From Ruegeria marina (lineage in GTDB: Bacteria > Pseudomonadota > Alphaproteobacteria > Rhodobacterales > Rhodobacteraceae), in assembly GCF_900101475.1 (NCBI RefSeq), contig NZ_FMZV01000001.1:62001-126000 (forward strand): a DNA stretch of 64,000 nt, given 5' to 3'. The notes under the pieces were generated by a model, which worked only from the letters and a program-made list of their open reading frames with translations, did not search any database and was not told the origin of the DNA. Below are positions 18,116 to 27,398 of the stretch, in pieces (position 1 is the stretch's first letter; each line of letters opens with the position of its first letter). The translations under genes and the position numbers were made by a program.

Positions 18116-20328
18116 ACTCGCACCAGCAGTCCAAGCGTGTCTCGGGCTATGATTACGGCGAACAACCCGCCTTCGATCACGGCTACCAGCCGTTACACAC
18201 GATCGACCTTTGGGGCCTCTTTTCGGTCCTGCGGGTGAACCTCAAACTGATCGTGGCGATCACCCTTGCCTGCGTCATCGGGATGTTCGTTTATCTTCAG
18301 ACGCTTCCGCCTATATATACAGCCTATGCACAGGTCATCCTCGACACCCGGGAAGAGAGGGTGACGCCGGTGCAGGAGGTCATGTCGAACCTCAATGTGA
18401 CCAACTCGGTCGTCGCGGGCGAGATCGTCACCATCCGGTCAAACATCCTTGTGGGGCAGGTGGTCGATGAAATGAGGCTTGTCGATGCGCCCGAATTCGA
18501 CCCGCGCGTACCGCGGGGCGAAAGCCCCATGGGTTTCGTGAAACGGGTCTTGCGAAGAGGTGAAAAGCCGCATGAGGTAGCCGCGCGATTGCCGGAAGAA
18601 ACCCTGCGTTCCTGGGTGATCGACGCATTGCGGCGCAAGATGTCGGTTTCGCAGATCGGCGTGTCCTATGCCATCGGGATCAGTGTCGAGAATGGCAATC
18701 CGAAGCTGGCGGCGGACATCGCCAATGCCATCGCCGCCAAATATATCGACAGCCAGCTTGATGCCAAGATGCAGGCGACGTTGCGGGCCAATTCCTGGCT
18801 GGGTGAACGCCTGACCGAGTTGAGTGCGCAAGTCGAGGATGCAGACGCCGCCGTGGTACGTTTCAAGGCCGAGATGATCGACACCGCCGGCGGAAACGAG
18901 GAGAGCATCAACCAGCTTCTGGCCGAACTGAACACCAAACTGGTGGGCAGCTCGACCGAGCGCGCCGATGCGGAAGTGCGCCTGAGCCAGGTCGAGGCGC
19001 TGGAGAATAGCGGTGGCCTGGAATCGGTCGCCTTTGTCCTGACCTCTCCGTTGCTGGAAACACTGCAACGTCAGCGCGCGGAATTGGCGGCCTCGAAGGC
19101 GCAGATGGCCAGTACCCTGGGACGCAGGCACCCTGACATGATCCGCATAACCGCGCAGATCGCGGATATCGATCGCAGTATCGAAACCGAACTGCGCCGG
19201 CGCATCGAAGAAATGCGCAGCGATGTGAGCGTGACGCAAAACAGGGAAGACGCATTGCGGCTTCAGATCGAAGCTGTCTCGGAACGCGCCGACAGCCTTG
19301 CCAAGGATTCCGTTCGCCTGGGGCAACTGGAGCGTACGGCCCAAGCGACGCGCCTGGTTTATGAGAACTTCCTGGCGCGCTACAAGGAAACCAGTGCACA
19401 GGCCGATTACCAGACGCCCGAAGCCCGTGTCATCGGAGCGGCGACTGTTCCGTCCGTGCCGTCGGGCCCGAGGAAGACGATGATGATGATCGCCTCGGTC
19501 GTATTGGGCGGAGCCATCGCGGTCGCGGTTGTCTTCATTCGCAACCTCGTCAGGGCGCCGGTTACCACCGCGACCGAACTGCGGGCACTAACCCAGCTTC
19601 CCACACTCGCCTCGTTGCCTTACGTCGGAGGCATCTTCGACAGGAAGCGCTGGCTGAAGCGAGAACTCGCCACAGAGAGGGGTTCACCCTTTCTGGAACG
19701 CATCAGGTCGATCCGGACTCATCTTTACAACGCGTCGCTGAACAGCGAGCCAAAGGTGATCATGATCACCTCTTCGGTCCCGGACGAGGGCAAGACCTCG
19801 CTCAGCTGCGCCCTTGCGAAAGTGCTGGCTCAGCCCAAGAAGAAGGTCCTCCTGCTTGACGGGGACTTGCGACGCCCGGATATCCGGATCGCGCTGGGTT
19901 TGCCGCTGGAGGGGGGCTGTTTGATCGATTATCTTGAAAGGAAGGTGAAGTTCACCGAGATCGTCCAGACCTCGGAACTTTTGGGGGCCGACGTGATCTC
20001 GCCTGCGAAGTCGGCCAACAATGCGGCTGACCTTCTGGCCTCAAACGACTTTTCGGGTCTGCTGACGCGGATGTCGGCGAAATATGATGTGATCATCATG
20101 AATGCGCCGCCCGTGCTGCATCTGTCGGACACCATCCTGCTTGGGAACCTGGCTGACGCGACCCTGCTTGCGGTTCAGTGTGACAAGACACCTTCCGATG
20201 TGGTCAGCGTCTCGCTCAAGCATCTGCAAAAATCCAGCAAGGCGCCAGTGGTCGGAACGGTCCTTACGATGGTGCGCCGGTCCCATGCCGCGCGCAACGA
20301 GCTTGAAATGTACAGCTACGAGTACTGA
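18112..20328 (+). CDS. Polysaccharide co-polymerase with BY-kinase domain (Wzz-Wzc / GumC / ExoP type)
   Basis: The 738-residue inner-membrane protein has a Wzz domain: TM1 near residues 40-60 (LIVAITLACVIGMFVYL), a large periplasmic alpha-helical part and TM2 near 460-480. A cytosolic tyrosine autokinase domain follows. Walker A is SSVPDEGKTS, the A' motif is LLLDGDLRRPD and Walker B is VIIMNAPP. The C-terminus carries two tyrosines (MYSYEY), a short version of the Tyr cluster that is autophosphorylated in Wzc. The family controls chain length and couples polymerisation to export. The start overlaps the upstream export gene stop, and the next glycosyltransferase begins 14 bases after its end, so the three genes are one operon. 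Confidence 0.93.
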   Translation: MNSHQQSKRVSGYDYGEQPAFDHGYQPLHTIDLWGLFSVLRVNLKLIVAITLACVIGMFVYLQTLPPIYTAYAQVILDTREERVTPVQEVMSNLNVTNSVVAGEIVTIRSNILVGQVVDEMRLVDAPEFDPRVPRGESPMGFVKRVLRRGEKPHEVAARLPEETLRSWVIDALRRKMSVSQIGVSYAIGISVENGNPKLAADIANAIAAKYIDSQLDAKMQATLRANSWLGERLTELSAQVEDADAAVVRFKAEMIDTAGGNEESINQLLAELNTKLVGSSTERADAEVRLSQVEALENSGGLESVAFVLTSPLLETLQRQRAELAASKAQMASTLGRRHPDMIRITAQIADIDRSIETELRRRIEEMRSDVSVTQNREDALRLQIEAVSERADSLAKDSVRLGQLERTAQATRLVYENFLARYKETSAQADYQTPEARVIGAATVPSVPSGPRKTMMMIASVVLGGAIAVAVVFIRNLVRAPVTTATELRALTQLPTLASLPYVGGIFDRKRWLKRELATERGSPFLERIRSIRTHLYNASLNSEPKVIMITSSVPDEGKTSLSCALAKVLAQPKKKVLLLDGDLRRPDIRIALGLPLEGGCLIDYLERKVKFTEIVQTSELLGADVISPAKSANNAADLLASNDFSGLLTRMSAKYDVIIMNAPPVLHLSDTILLGNLADATLLAVQCDKTPSDVVSVSLKHLQKSSKAPVVGTVLTMVRRSHAARNELEMYSYEY

Positions 20329-20341
20329 AGGTAAAATCGGC

Positions 20342-21451
20342 TTGAAGGTCGCTCTGGTCCATTACTGGCTCGTCGGTATGCGCGGCGGCGAACGCGTGCT
20401 GGAAGAACTCGTCCGGCTCTATCCGGATGCCGATCTCTTTACCCATGTAGCCGACCCCGACAGGCTTTCACCGCTGCTGGCCAACAGGCCGATCACGGAA
20501 AGTTTCATCGCGCGCTTGCCGGGCGCGAAGAGGCATTATCAGAAATATCTGGGGCTGATGCCGCGGGCGCTGGAGGAACTGGACCTGTCGGGCTATGATC
20601 TTGTCATCTCATCCGAAAGCGGACCCGCCAAGGGCGTGATCGTGCCGCCCGGCACACCGCATATCTGCTACGTCCATACGCCCATGCGGTATATCTGGGA
20701 TCACTACGTGTCCTACAGCGCCCTGTTGGGGCGCGTGGGGCGCATGTATTTCTCGCGCCTTGCGCACCGGTTGCGGATATGGGACGTGACCACCGCCGCG
20801 CGGGTCGATCATTTCGTGGCGAATTCGAACTTCGTCGCCGAGCGAATCCGGCGCTTCTATCGCCGCGACGCGGATGTGGTGCATCCGCCGGTCGATCTTG
20901 ATGCCTATCGATTGCCGAACGCACCGAGCACACGCGCTGCCTATCTCTTCGTTTCGCAGCTTGTGCCCTACAAACGTGCGGACCTCGTGATCGAGGCCTT
21001 CCGCGGGCTGGACCATCCGCTGCTGGTTGTCGGCGATGGCAGCCAGCGTGCCGAACTGGAGCGCAATCTGCCCCGGAACGTGACGCTGCTGGGCAAGGTG
21101 CCGGCTGCCGACCTGCCCGGCCTCTATCAGAATGCCCGGGCACTGATCTTTCCCGCCGAGGAGGACTTCGGCATCGTCCCGGTCGAGGCGATGGCCTGTG
21201 GCACGCCGGTGCTGGCCTATGGCCGCGGTGGCGCGCTGGACAGCGTGATCGACGGCAAGACCGGTCTCTTCTTCGACGACCAGAGCCCGGAGGCGATCCG
21301 CGAGGCGGTGTTGTCCTTTGAAACCCGGCAATCGCAATTCGATCCCGAATACATCAGCGCCCATGCGGCCGGATTCGGTGCCGAGCGCTTCCGGCGCGAG
21401 TTTTCCGCCGTTGTCGAGCGTGTCATTGCCAGTCAGTCCGGAAAGGCGTGA
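20342..21451 (+). CDS. Glycosyltransferase family 4 (GT-B)
   Basis: Translation is assigned to TTG 20342 (369 residues): it gives the expected first strand MKVALVHYWLVGMRGGERVLEEL and has GAAGG 10 bases upstream. The larger open frame upstream overlaps the kinase gene in another phase and is not coding. The C-terminal domain holds the nucleotide-sugar motif EEDFGIVPVEAMACGTPVLAYGRGG with the conserved E-x7-E arrangement of retaining GT4 enzymes. It would add a sugar to the lipid-linked repeat unit at the cytosolic face of the membrane. Donor and acceptor are not predictable. Its last 19 bases overlap the end of the convergent CocE-like hydrolase gene. Confidence 0.9.
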   Translation: MKVALVHYWLVGMRGGERVLEELVRLYPDADLFTHVADPDRLSPLLANRPITESFIARLPGAKRHYQKYLGLMPRALEELDLSGYDLVISSESGPAKGVIVPPGTPHICYVHTPMRYIWDHYVSYSALLGRVGRMYFSRLAHRLRIWDVTTAARVDHFVANSNFVAERIRRFYRRDADVVHPPVDLDAYRLPNAPSTRAAYLFVSQLVPYKRADLVIEAFRGLDHPLLVVGDGSQRAELERNLPRNVTLLGKVPAADLPGLYQNARALIFPAEEDFGIVPVEAMACGTPVLAYGRGGALDSVIDGKTGLFFDDQSPEAIREAVLSFETRQSQFDPEYISAHAAGFGAERFRREFSAVVERVIASQSGKA

Positions 21452-23211
21452 AGCACCAGCGCCGATGGCGCGTCAGGGGACGAGTGCAGTGTGATCTCTG
21501 CGGTGCGCATCCGGGTTTCGGAATGGTTCGGGCCGCCCGTGTTGAGGTTGCGCTCGAGCCGGGGAAAGCTGGTGCCGGCAACATGCAGTCGGATACGGTG
21601 CCCTGCATCGAAGCGATAGGCGATGTCGCGCAGAGAGACGTCGATGTCGTAGATCTCGCCCGGTTGCAGCAGGCTGGGCTGAGCAAATCCGTTCCTGTAG
21701 CGAAGCCGGAGGGCCCCTTCCTGAACCAAGAGCGCATTCCCCGCGGGATCGACATCTATGAGGCGCAGGACCAGATCCGTGTCGGGCGTGCTTGCTGAAA
21801 CGCGCAGTTTTGCCCGCACAGCACCGGCGATGCGCAAGGGCGCGTCCAGAGGGGGCGAGGAATAGAGCAGCACGTCGGCCCGGTCTTCGATGGCGTTCTG
21901 ATGGACCGGGCCGCTACGTTCATCGGGATCGCCGGTACAGCAGATCGCCCCGCCGATCGAAGGGACAGGGTTCGACGGGTCCGACAGAAACCGGCGCGCG
22001 GCGGCATCTATCAATGCGCGGCCCTGTTCCAGACTGCCTGAACCGCTCAGGAAAAATCGTGTCTCGGCCGTGTCTGCGGGGGGCCAGGTTTCGGACCGGT
22101 GCCATTTGTCCTCGGCCAGGGAATAGAAACTGAGATACGGCAGGTCGGGAGCAGGGCCGTCCGCCAGGTGATGCCAAAGAAACCGGACGATGCTTTCGAC
22201 AAAGCCGAAGGTTTCTTGAGGTGAGACAGCGAGGTCGCCGACCATTGTGGCCTGATCGCTGCCCAGGTAGCCGCAATGGGTGCCCGCAGCGATAATCGTG
22301 CTGACTGGCGCCTCGGCGCGGCGCAGTGTATCGGCCAGCACCAGGGTGGAACTGACCCCGGGGTCGTGCCAAGTGTCGATGAAAAGGGCCGGCGTCTTGA
22401 AGGTTTCTTGCCCGGTCACATAGCCTAGGCTCTTCCAATAATCGGCGTCCTCGAAATTCTTCAGGAAATCCTCGAAATCCGTGGGGTCAGGGCGCATGTG
22501 GCGCACCACGTCGATGACCGGCAGGCTGGTGAGAGCTTCGGGAACAAGCGGCCGGTGTCCCGAGGTCGCGGGCGTCTTTCCGCCTTCGGTGCCGAACCAG
22601 CCGGCGGCAGTCGACAGATTGAGGATTCCGCCTTCGAAGACGCTGAAATAGGCATTGCGCCCGCCTGCGGTGCCGATCGCGCCTCCAGCGGCGATGGGCA
22701 CCATGGCGCGATGTGCCGGATGGGCCTGGGCCGCCAGCATCAACTGTGTCTCGCCCAGCGCGGAGCAGCCCAAGGTACCGACCTTGCCGTTTGACCAGGG
22801 TTGAGCGACGATCCAGTCGAGGGTTTCGACGCCGTCCGTTCCGGCGTTGGGGTAGGGCGTAAACACGCCATCGGACCCGTGACGGCCGCGCATGTCCTGG
22901 GCTACGACAGCAAAGCCGCGCGACACGAGCTCCTTGACCCAAAAGCGAACCTCTCCATAGCTGCGCTTGCCATATGGCAGGCGCATCAGCACCGTCGGAG
23001 CCGGGGCATTGCCCTTGGGAAGGTAGATATCGGTCGCTAGCTCAATGCCGTCCTGCATGGTAATCCTGACATCGGCGAGGTCGGGGGAGCCGGCCTGAAC
23101 CTGCCAGGCCAGCTTGTTGCGCATGGACCCGGCAAAATCGTCCAACGGCCATATCGGGGCAATAATGAGACCTGTCAGAACAATCCCGAGCATGATCGTT
23201 AACCGCTTCAT
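21433..23211 (-). CDS. CocE/NonD-family serine hydrolase (X-Pro dipeptidyl-peptidase-like), exported
   Basis: The start is placed at ATG 23211 (592 residues): GAGGA lies 10 bases upstream and a signal-anchor follows (MKRLTIMLGIVLTGLIIAPIW). The alpha/beta-hydrolase domain (residues ~55-350) contains VVAQDMRGRHGSDGVF, the nucleophile region GTLGCSALGET and the late motif IAAGTHCGY with the likely catalytic His. The last ~200 residues form the jelly-roll domain characteristic of CocE/XPP enzymes. Members hydrolyse esters or amides of acyl or aminoacyl substrates. Placed among glycan and NRPS genes, it could deacylate the product or cleave an aminoacyl decoration, which is inference. It is convergent with the GT4 gene and divergent from the PPTase gene, whose start is 62 bases away. 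Confidence 0.88.
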   Translation of the reverse strand: MKRLTIMLGIVLTGLIIAPIWPLDDFAGSMRNKLAWQVQAGSPDLADVRITMQDGIELATDIYLPKGNAPAPTVLMRLPYGKRSYGEVRFWVKELVSRGFAVVAQDMRGRHGSDGVFTPYPNAGTDGVETLDWIVAQPWSNGKVGTLGCSALGETQLMLAAQAHPAHRAMVPIAAGGAIGTAGGRNAYFSVFEGGILNLSTAAGWFGTEGGKTPATSGHRPLVPEALTSLPVIDVVRHMRPDPTDFEDFLKNFEDADYWKSLGYVTGQETFKTPALFIDTWHDPGVSSTLVLADTLRRAEAPVSTIIAAGTHCGYLGSDQATMVGDLAVSPQETFGFVESIVRFLWHHLADGPAPDLPYLSFYSLAEDKWHRSETWPPADTAETRFFLSGSGSLEQGRALIDAAARRFLSDPSNPVPSIGGAICCTGDPDERSGPVHQNAIEDRADVLLYSSPPLDAPLRIAGAVRAKLRVSASTPDTDLVLRLIDVDPAGNALLVQEGALRLRYRNGFAQPSLLQPGEIYDIDVSLRDIAYRFDAGHRIRLHVAGTSFPRLERNLNTGGPNHSETRMRTAEITLHSSPDAPSALVLHAFPD

Positions 23212-23273
23212 ATCTGTTGGGTCCTCGGTTGTTGTGGCAAAAATCACATTAACGATGGCGGGGGTGGTCGCAT

Positions 23274-23954
23274 TTGTATAGGGCGGATGTCTGGCTCTGG
23301 TCGCTTGATGCTCCGGCAGACCGTGTGATGGCGGCACGGGCGCTCTTGTCCGAGGACGAAATCGGGCGCGCCGCGCGATTTGTCCGGCAGGTCCACCGAG
23401 ACCGCTATATATTGGGACGGGCGCGGCTGCGTCGGCTTCTCGGCGCGGAAACGGGCCGGGATCCGCGCGACATCTCGTTTACCTATGGCGAAAATGGCAA
23501 GCCCCTTCTTCGCGATGGCCCCCATTTCAATCTCAGCCATTCCGAGGACACCGCGGCTCTCGCCATAAGCCGCGATCTTGCTCTGGGCATCGACATCGAG
23601 AAGCACAGGCCAATCGAAGACAGCGTCGCGCGTTACCATTTTTCTCCTGACGAATACGCTGAACTTGGCTGTTTGGACGGGGGGCGCTGGCTTGAAGGGT
23701 TCTATCGCTGCTGGACGCGGAAAGAGGCCATCATCAAGACGGACGGCCAAGGATTGTCGAGGCCGCTGGACAGTTTCGACGTATCCCTGACCCCGGGCAC
23801 GCCCGCGCGGCTGATCCGGATTGAAGGAGATGAGCCCGAGCAATGGCGTCTGCTGCATTTCGATCCTGGTCCGGGCTGGTCGGGTGCAGTTGCCGCGCGG
23901 ACGGGCGGCGAAGAAATCCGGCTGAACTGGCGTACCGCACATTCCTTCGAGTAA
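23274..23954 (+). CDS. Sfp-type 4'-phosphopantetheinyl transferase
   Basis: The enzyme transfers phosphopantetheine from CoA to the conserved Ser of carrier domains. At 226 residues the length is usual for the Sfp class. Signature motifs are GENGKPLL, FNLSHSEDTAALAI (CoA binding), LGIDIEKHRP (Mg-binding Asp/Glu) and FYRCWTRKEAIIKTDGQG (the W-x-x-KEA motif). The start is a TTG at 23274, supported by the Shine-Dalgarno-like GGGGGTGG 7-14 bases upstream; the first residues then read YRADVWLWSLD, the normal beginning for the family. Three carrier domains in the megasynthase and one in the PCP-TE protein are the obvious targets, so this gene ties the two synthase parts into one functional cluster. 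Confidence 0.93.
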   Translation: MYRADVWLWSLDAPADRVMAARALLSEDEIGRAARFVRQVHRDRYILGRARLRRLLGAETGRDPRDISFTYGENGKPLLRDGPHFNLSHSEDTAALAISRDLALGIDIEKHRPIEDSVARYHFSPDEYAELGCLDGGRWLEGFYRCWTRKEAIIKTDGQGLSRPLDSFDVSLTPGTPARLIRIEGDEPEQWRLLHFDPGPGWSGAVAARTGGEEIRLNWRTAHSFE

Positions 23955-23961
23955 GCAGCGT

Positions 23962-24768
23962 TCATTCCGCACGTTCGAGGACATAACCCCGGCTGGTGCT
24001 CGCTCCCAGCGATGGATGCGTGGCGATAGTTCTGGCCAGGCTTGGAATGTGCCAGCTGTCGCGGATCCGATAGCCCATTGCGGCAATACCGTGTTCGAAC
24101 TCCGCCCGGTTTCTGATCTGATAGGGAATCCGGCCCGAGCCGATCTTTTCCAGGGTCACAACGGTGGGGCCATTGGTTGTTGCCACCTTGTTGAGCAGAA
24201 TATGCTTCGGTGGACTGGGCAGGCTATCCACCAGTTCGTGAAACCCGATATCCAGATATTGCAGCAGCCCCGAAGCCAGAAGGACATCGGGGGCTTGTGC
24301 TTTCGAAAGGTCATCGAAGAACTTGATCTGATCCGGAACCTTGCCGGATTGCTGCAATCTGAGCGCGGCGCGGATCGTCGCCGGAACATCGTAGACGTTC
24401 CAGTCAACCTGACCGAGGTCGATACGGTCGCGGAAGGCGATGAACTTGGTGCCGAAATGCCCGCCGGCATCCAGCACGTTCAGCCCGGGCTGCATAAGGC
24501 GTTCCAGCCAGAACATGATCGGATAGTCCCAGATGTGGGTTTCGCTCATCAGTTCGAAGTTGAGCGGCGCGATCTTATCATTATCGTAGCTGCTTGGCGT
24601 GCCCTTGCTGACCTGGGCAACCGCCGTATTCCGGTCGGGATAGGCGCCGATGAAGGCCGGCGGGCGAATCCCGAGCGCCATAATCCTTGCCCAGAGCGCA
24701 GAAACCGGCCAACCGATGCGGCGTTTGAGTGTTCCGAGCAGGGCCTTTGCGATTGATCGAATGGACAT
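23962..24768 (-). CDS. Putative methyltransferase, TIGR04325 (LIC12133) family
   Basis: The start is set at ATG 24768 (268 residues), with GGAG 5 bases upstream; the longer open frame upstream looks non-coding. The protein opens with a basic helix (KALLGTLKRRIGWPVSALW). The class I SAM-binding loop is NVLDAGGHFGTKFIAF (~107-122), followed by DWNVYDVPATI and DVLLASGLLQYLD, a layout typical of TIGR04325 proteins found in O-antigen and exopolysaccharide clusters. It would methylate a sugar or lipid-linked intermediate; no target has been defined that I can use here. It is convergent with the PPTase gene (7-base gap) and divergent from the Wzy-like gene. Confidence 0.8.
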   Translation of the reverse strand: MSIRSIAKALLGTLKRRIGWPVSALWARIMALGIRPPAFIGAYPDRNTAVAQVSKGTPSSYDNDKIAPLNFELMSETHIWDYPIMFWLERLMQPGLNVLDAGGHFGTKFIAFRDRIDLGQVDWNVYDVPATIRAALRLQQSGKVPDQIKFFDDLSKAQAPDVLLASGLLQYLDIGFHELVDSLPSPPKHILLNKVATTNGPTVVTLEKIGSGRIPYQIRNRAEFEHGIAAMGYRIRDSWHIPSLARTIATHPSLGASTSRGYVLERAE

Positions 24769-24914
24769 GGCTTCTCCGGTGCATCTTGCTTGCGTCTGGA
24801 TGATTGACGGTCGGTTGGCGCCAGACGGACGAGACAATTCTCTGTGCCGGTCGAAGCAACTTGGAACCAGCAACGCATGATGTAGACTGCGATCAAACAC
24901 GGGCGGACGCAAGA

Positions 24915-26330
24915 ATGGCTTTATACCCCGCGGCCGGAGTCTTTTTGTTGTTATGGCTTTGGTCGGTTATCCGGAATGCAGATAACGGCGTGCCCTTGGT
25001 CATGGCCATGTTGCCGTTCGGCATGTTTGCAGCTCTGGCCCTTGGCGGGCTGTCTCTGCTGTTGGCAAATCTGTTGGCCATGATGACCATCGGAATCTTG
25101 TTGGTGCGCCGCTTGAGTTGGCGGGGCAGGCGGGAGCCGTTCCATATTCCACCGGCTGGACTCTATCTGCTGGCTTTTGCGCTCTATTCCCTGTTCGCGG
25201 GCTTTGTCATGGTTCGGATCTTTCAGGGGCAGTTCCTGGTCTTCCCCATGAATGTTACCTACAAGTCCACTCAGGTCAGCGTGTTCTTCCCGTCCACAAT
25301 GTGGCCTCTGCATCCGACCAAGTCGAATATTTCCCAGTCTTTCTATATTCTGCTTTCATGTGGGTTCTTCCTGGCTGCGGTTCTCGTCCTGCGCAGGCGA
25401 GGCCCCCGGTTTGCCGAGACCGGGCTGGTCTGGGCTGGCGGTCTAAATATCCTGCTGGGGCTGCTTGACTTGCTGGGGCTCGACAGCCTGCTCGGCGTGA
25501 TCCGGACCGCCGACTATTCGCTGGCCAACGAGCACACGGTCGCAGGCATGGCCCGCGTGATCGGAGGGTTTTCCGAAGCATCGGTCTTCGGCGCGGCCTC
25601 GGCGGCGTTTGCCGGGTATTTCCTTATGTCATTTCTGATCGGCCGCCGCGGCCGCGACGGGTTCCTGGCACTTGGCAACATGGCTTTTGCGGCTCTGGCG
25701 CTGTCCAGCACGGCCTTTCTGGCGCTTGCGGTGGCGGTGGTGCTGGTCGTGTTGCACGCCCGCACGTACCTTCACGGCGCCATTTCGCGCACCGCCGGGC
25801 ATGTCTTTGTCATCGGACTGGCCGTATTGGTGTCATTGCTTTGTGTCGCGGTCATGCTCACACCCGTGCTCGACCTGGCCGCAGACCTTCTCGACCGCTT
25901 GTTCTTGTCCAAACGCGGAACATTGTCCGGCATGGAGCGCTCGGCTTGGGCCGGGGCCGGCTTCAACGCCTTCTTTCAGACCTGGGGTTTCGGGGCCGGT
26001 CCCGGGTCATTGCGGGGCAGCGGGTTGGCCTCGGTCATGCTGGGCAGTGTCGGCCTTCCGGGGACGATATGCTTCCTGGGATTCCTGTATTACGCTGTTG
26101 GAAAACCGATCGGTGAGGCCGGTCTCGAGATGCGCCGCATCTATTATGCAAGCCGTGTGAGCGCGCTGACCTTGCTGACTTCGATGATGGTGTCGGCTAC
26201 CGTGCCCGATCCCACCTTGTTGCTGATGTCGGTCACAGCGCTTGCTGTTTCGGCGCGTGACGCGTCGTGGATAAGTCACCAGGTCAATCCGAGACGCGCA
26301 GTCCGCGAAATGGCAGTGGAACAGACGTAG
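24915..26330 (+). CDS. Wzy/O-antigen-ligase-like polysaccharide polymerase candidate
   Basis: The start is placed at ATG 24915 (471 residues) because it begins directly with a membrane helix; the in-frame TTG at 24804 adds non-hydrophobic sequence and lies close to the divergent gene. About ten hydrophobic helices surround a periplasmic loop at residues ~340-400, containing FLSKRGTLSGMERSAW and the glycine-rich FGAGPGSLRGSG. That layout (helices, one large loop late in the protein) is usual for Wzy polymerases and O-antigen ligases, whose sequence conservation is poor. As the only such protein in a locus that has flippase, co-polymerase and exporter, it is the best candidate for the polymerase. 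The assignment rests on topology and context rather than a diagnostic motif. Confidence 0.72.
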   Translation: MALYPAAGVFLLLWLWSVIRNADNGVPLVMAMLPFGMFAALALGGLSLLLANLLAMMTIGILLVRRLSWRGRREPFHIPPAGLYLLAFALYSLFAGFVMVRIFQGQFLVFPMNVTYKSTQVSVFFPSTMWPLHPTKSNISQSFYILLSCGFFLAAVLVLRRRGPRFAETGLVWAGGLNILLGLLDLLGLDSLLGVIRTADYSLANEHTVAGMARVIGGFSEASVFGAASAAFAGYFLMSFLIGRRGRDGFLALGNMAFAALALSSTAFLALAVAVVLVVLHARTYLHGAISRTAGHVFVIGLAVLVSLLCVAVMLTPVLDLAADLLDRLFLSKRGTLSGMERSAWAGAGFNAFFQTWGFGAGPGSLRGSGLASVMLGSVGLPGTICFLGFLYYAVGKPIGEAGLEMRRIYYASRVSALTLLTSMMVSATVPDPTLLLMSVTALAVSARDASWISHQVNPRRAVREMAVEQT

Positions 26331-26670
26331 AATTGCAGCGCCCCGGCTATCCGTGGACTGAGTAATGTCCGGAGCATTTTCGCTTGGGTCGCGTCGTTTG
26401 ATTGAGTGGGATTAAGGCAATAGGTGCATGGGTTGTGTCATAATTTTGTCAATTTCATATAGACGAAAATTTTTTGAGTTATCCACAAGCTATCCCCCTT
26501 ATTTTCTGCGGGTTTGGGGCGGAATGCCTAAATAACTGAAGAATTACAAAGATTTTCCCTGTCGTCGTCGATTTTCACCTATAATCGGAATGCTGCATAT
26601 GATTCGCCTTCGCCCAATATTTGGGGCGAAATTTTCGTTTTGTAACAACCTATGTTTGTTCGGTGGGGTT
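26331..26670. promoter_or_regulatory. AT-rich 340-bp promoter region of the ExoY-like gene, with a DnaA-box-like sequence
   Basis: No gene is seen. The stretch 26430-26620 is far richer in A and T than the surroundings, as expected for a strong or regulated promoter ahead of the priming sugar transferase. It includes TTATCCACA at 26479-26487, a match to the nine-base DnaA box consensus. A single box does not make an origin; DnaA- or DnaA-like regulation, or coincidence, are both possible. No reliable -35/-10 pair was assigned. Confidence 0.45.
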
Positions 26671-27378
26671 ATGACTATAAATACGAAGGTTCATCCCGGA
26701 TCAGAATCCGGATTTGCAGTGGTGCACAAAGCCGTATCTGACACGGTGATCAGATATGAGATGCAAGTCGATAGTCTGGCACGTTCGATTTTCGAGAAGG
26801 GCTTCGCCATGGTTGCGCTTCTTTTCTTTGCGCCATTCTTCTTGAGCATCGCAATGCTGATCTGGCTTACCGAGGGCGGGCCGGTTTTCTTCGGGCACAA
26901 GAGGGTTGGCCGGAATGGCAAGACCTTCAATTGCCTCAAGTTCCGGACCATGGCTCTGGACGCTGAAGAACAGCTTCAGAAACTGCTCGATCGGGACCCG
27001 GAAGCTCGGGCGCAGTGGGAAGCCAACCAGAAGCTGGATGACGACCCCCGTATTACCTGCATCGGCGAGTTCTTCCGCAAGACCAGCCTGGATGAGCTGC
27101 CGCAGTTCTGGAATGTCTTGAAGGGTGAAATGGCCATCGTGGGGCCTCGGCCGATTGTGGCGTCAGAAATGCATCACTATGGCGACCACATTGCCGAATA
27201 CCTGTCGGTGAAGCCTGGGATTACCGGTGCTTGGCAGGTCAACGGACGCAGCAAGACCACTTACGATGAACGTGTTCAAATGGATGTGGAATACGTCCAC
27301 ACGCGGACCTTCAAGAAGGATCTGGCAATCATCGCAAAGACGGTGAAGGTCATGCTTCTTGGGGATGGGGCGAAGTGA
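26671..27378 (+). CDS. Undecaprenyl-phosphate sugar phosphotransferase (priming glycosyltransferase, ExoY/WcaJ C-terminal type)
   Basis: The 235-residue form from ATG 26671 is chosen because GGTGGGG lies just upstream; an in-frame start at 26590 would add unlike sequence. One re-entrant or TM helix at ~48-68 (GFAMVALLFFAPFFLSIAML) is followed by the catalytic bacterial sugar-transferase domain. Motifs are VFFGHKRVGRNGKTFNCLKFRTM, FFRKTSLDELPQFWNVLKGEM, IVGPRP and GITGAWQVNGRS. It moves a hexose-1-phosphate to undecaprenyl phosphate, the first step of repeat-unit assembly. It is the short ExoY form without the four-helix N-terminal part of WcaJ. It stands behind its own AT-rich promoter region and is followed by two glycosyltransferase genes on the same strand. 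Confidence 0.94.
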   Translation: MTINTKVHPGSESGFAVVHKAVSDTVIRYEMQVDSLARSIFEKGFAMVALLFFAPFFLSIAMLIWLTEGGPVFFGHKRVGRNGKTFNCLKFRTMALDAEEQLQKLLDRDPEARAQWEANQKLDDDPRITCIGEFFRKTSLDELPQFWNVLKGEMAIVGPRPIVASEMHHYGDHIAEYLSVKPGITGAWQVNGRSKTTYDERVQMDVEYVHTRTFKKDLAIIAKTVKVMLLGDGAK

Positions 27379-27398
27379 GCCTGAGGCGCTGAACCGGC

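Noticed and set aside
20102-20341. N-terminal extension of the GT4 glycosyltransferase
   Set aside because: It overlaps the kinase gene in another frame; the family's normal start is at the TTG 20342, which has an upstream GAAGG.
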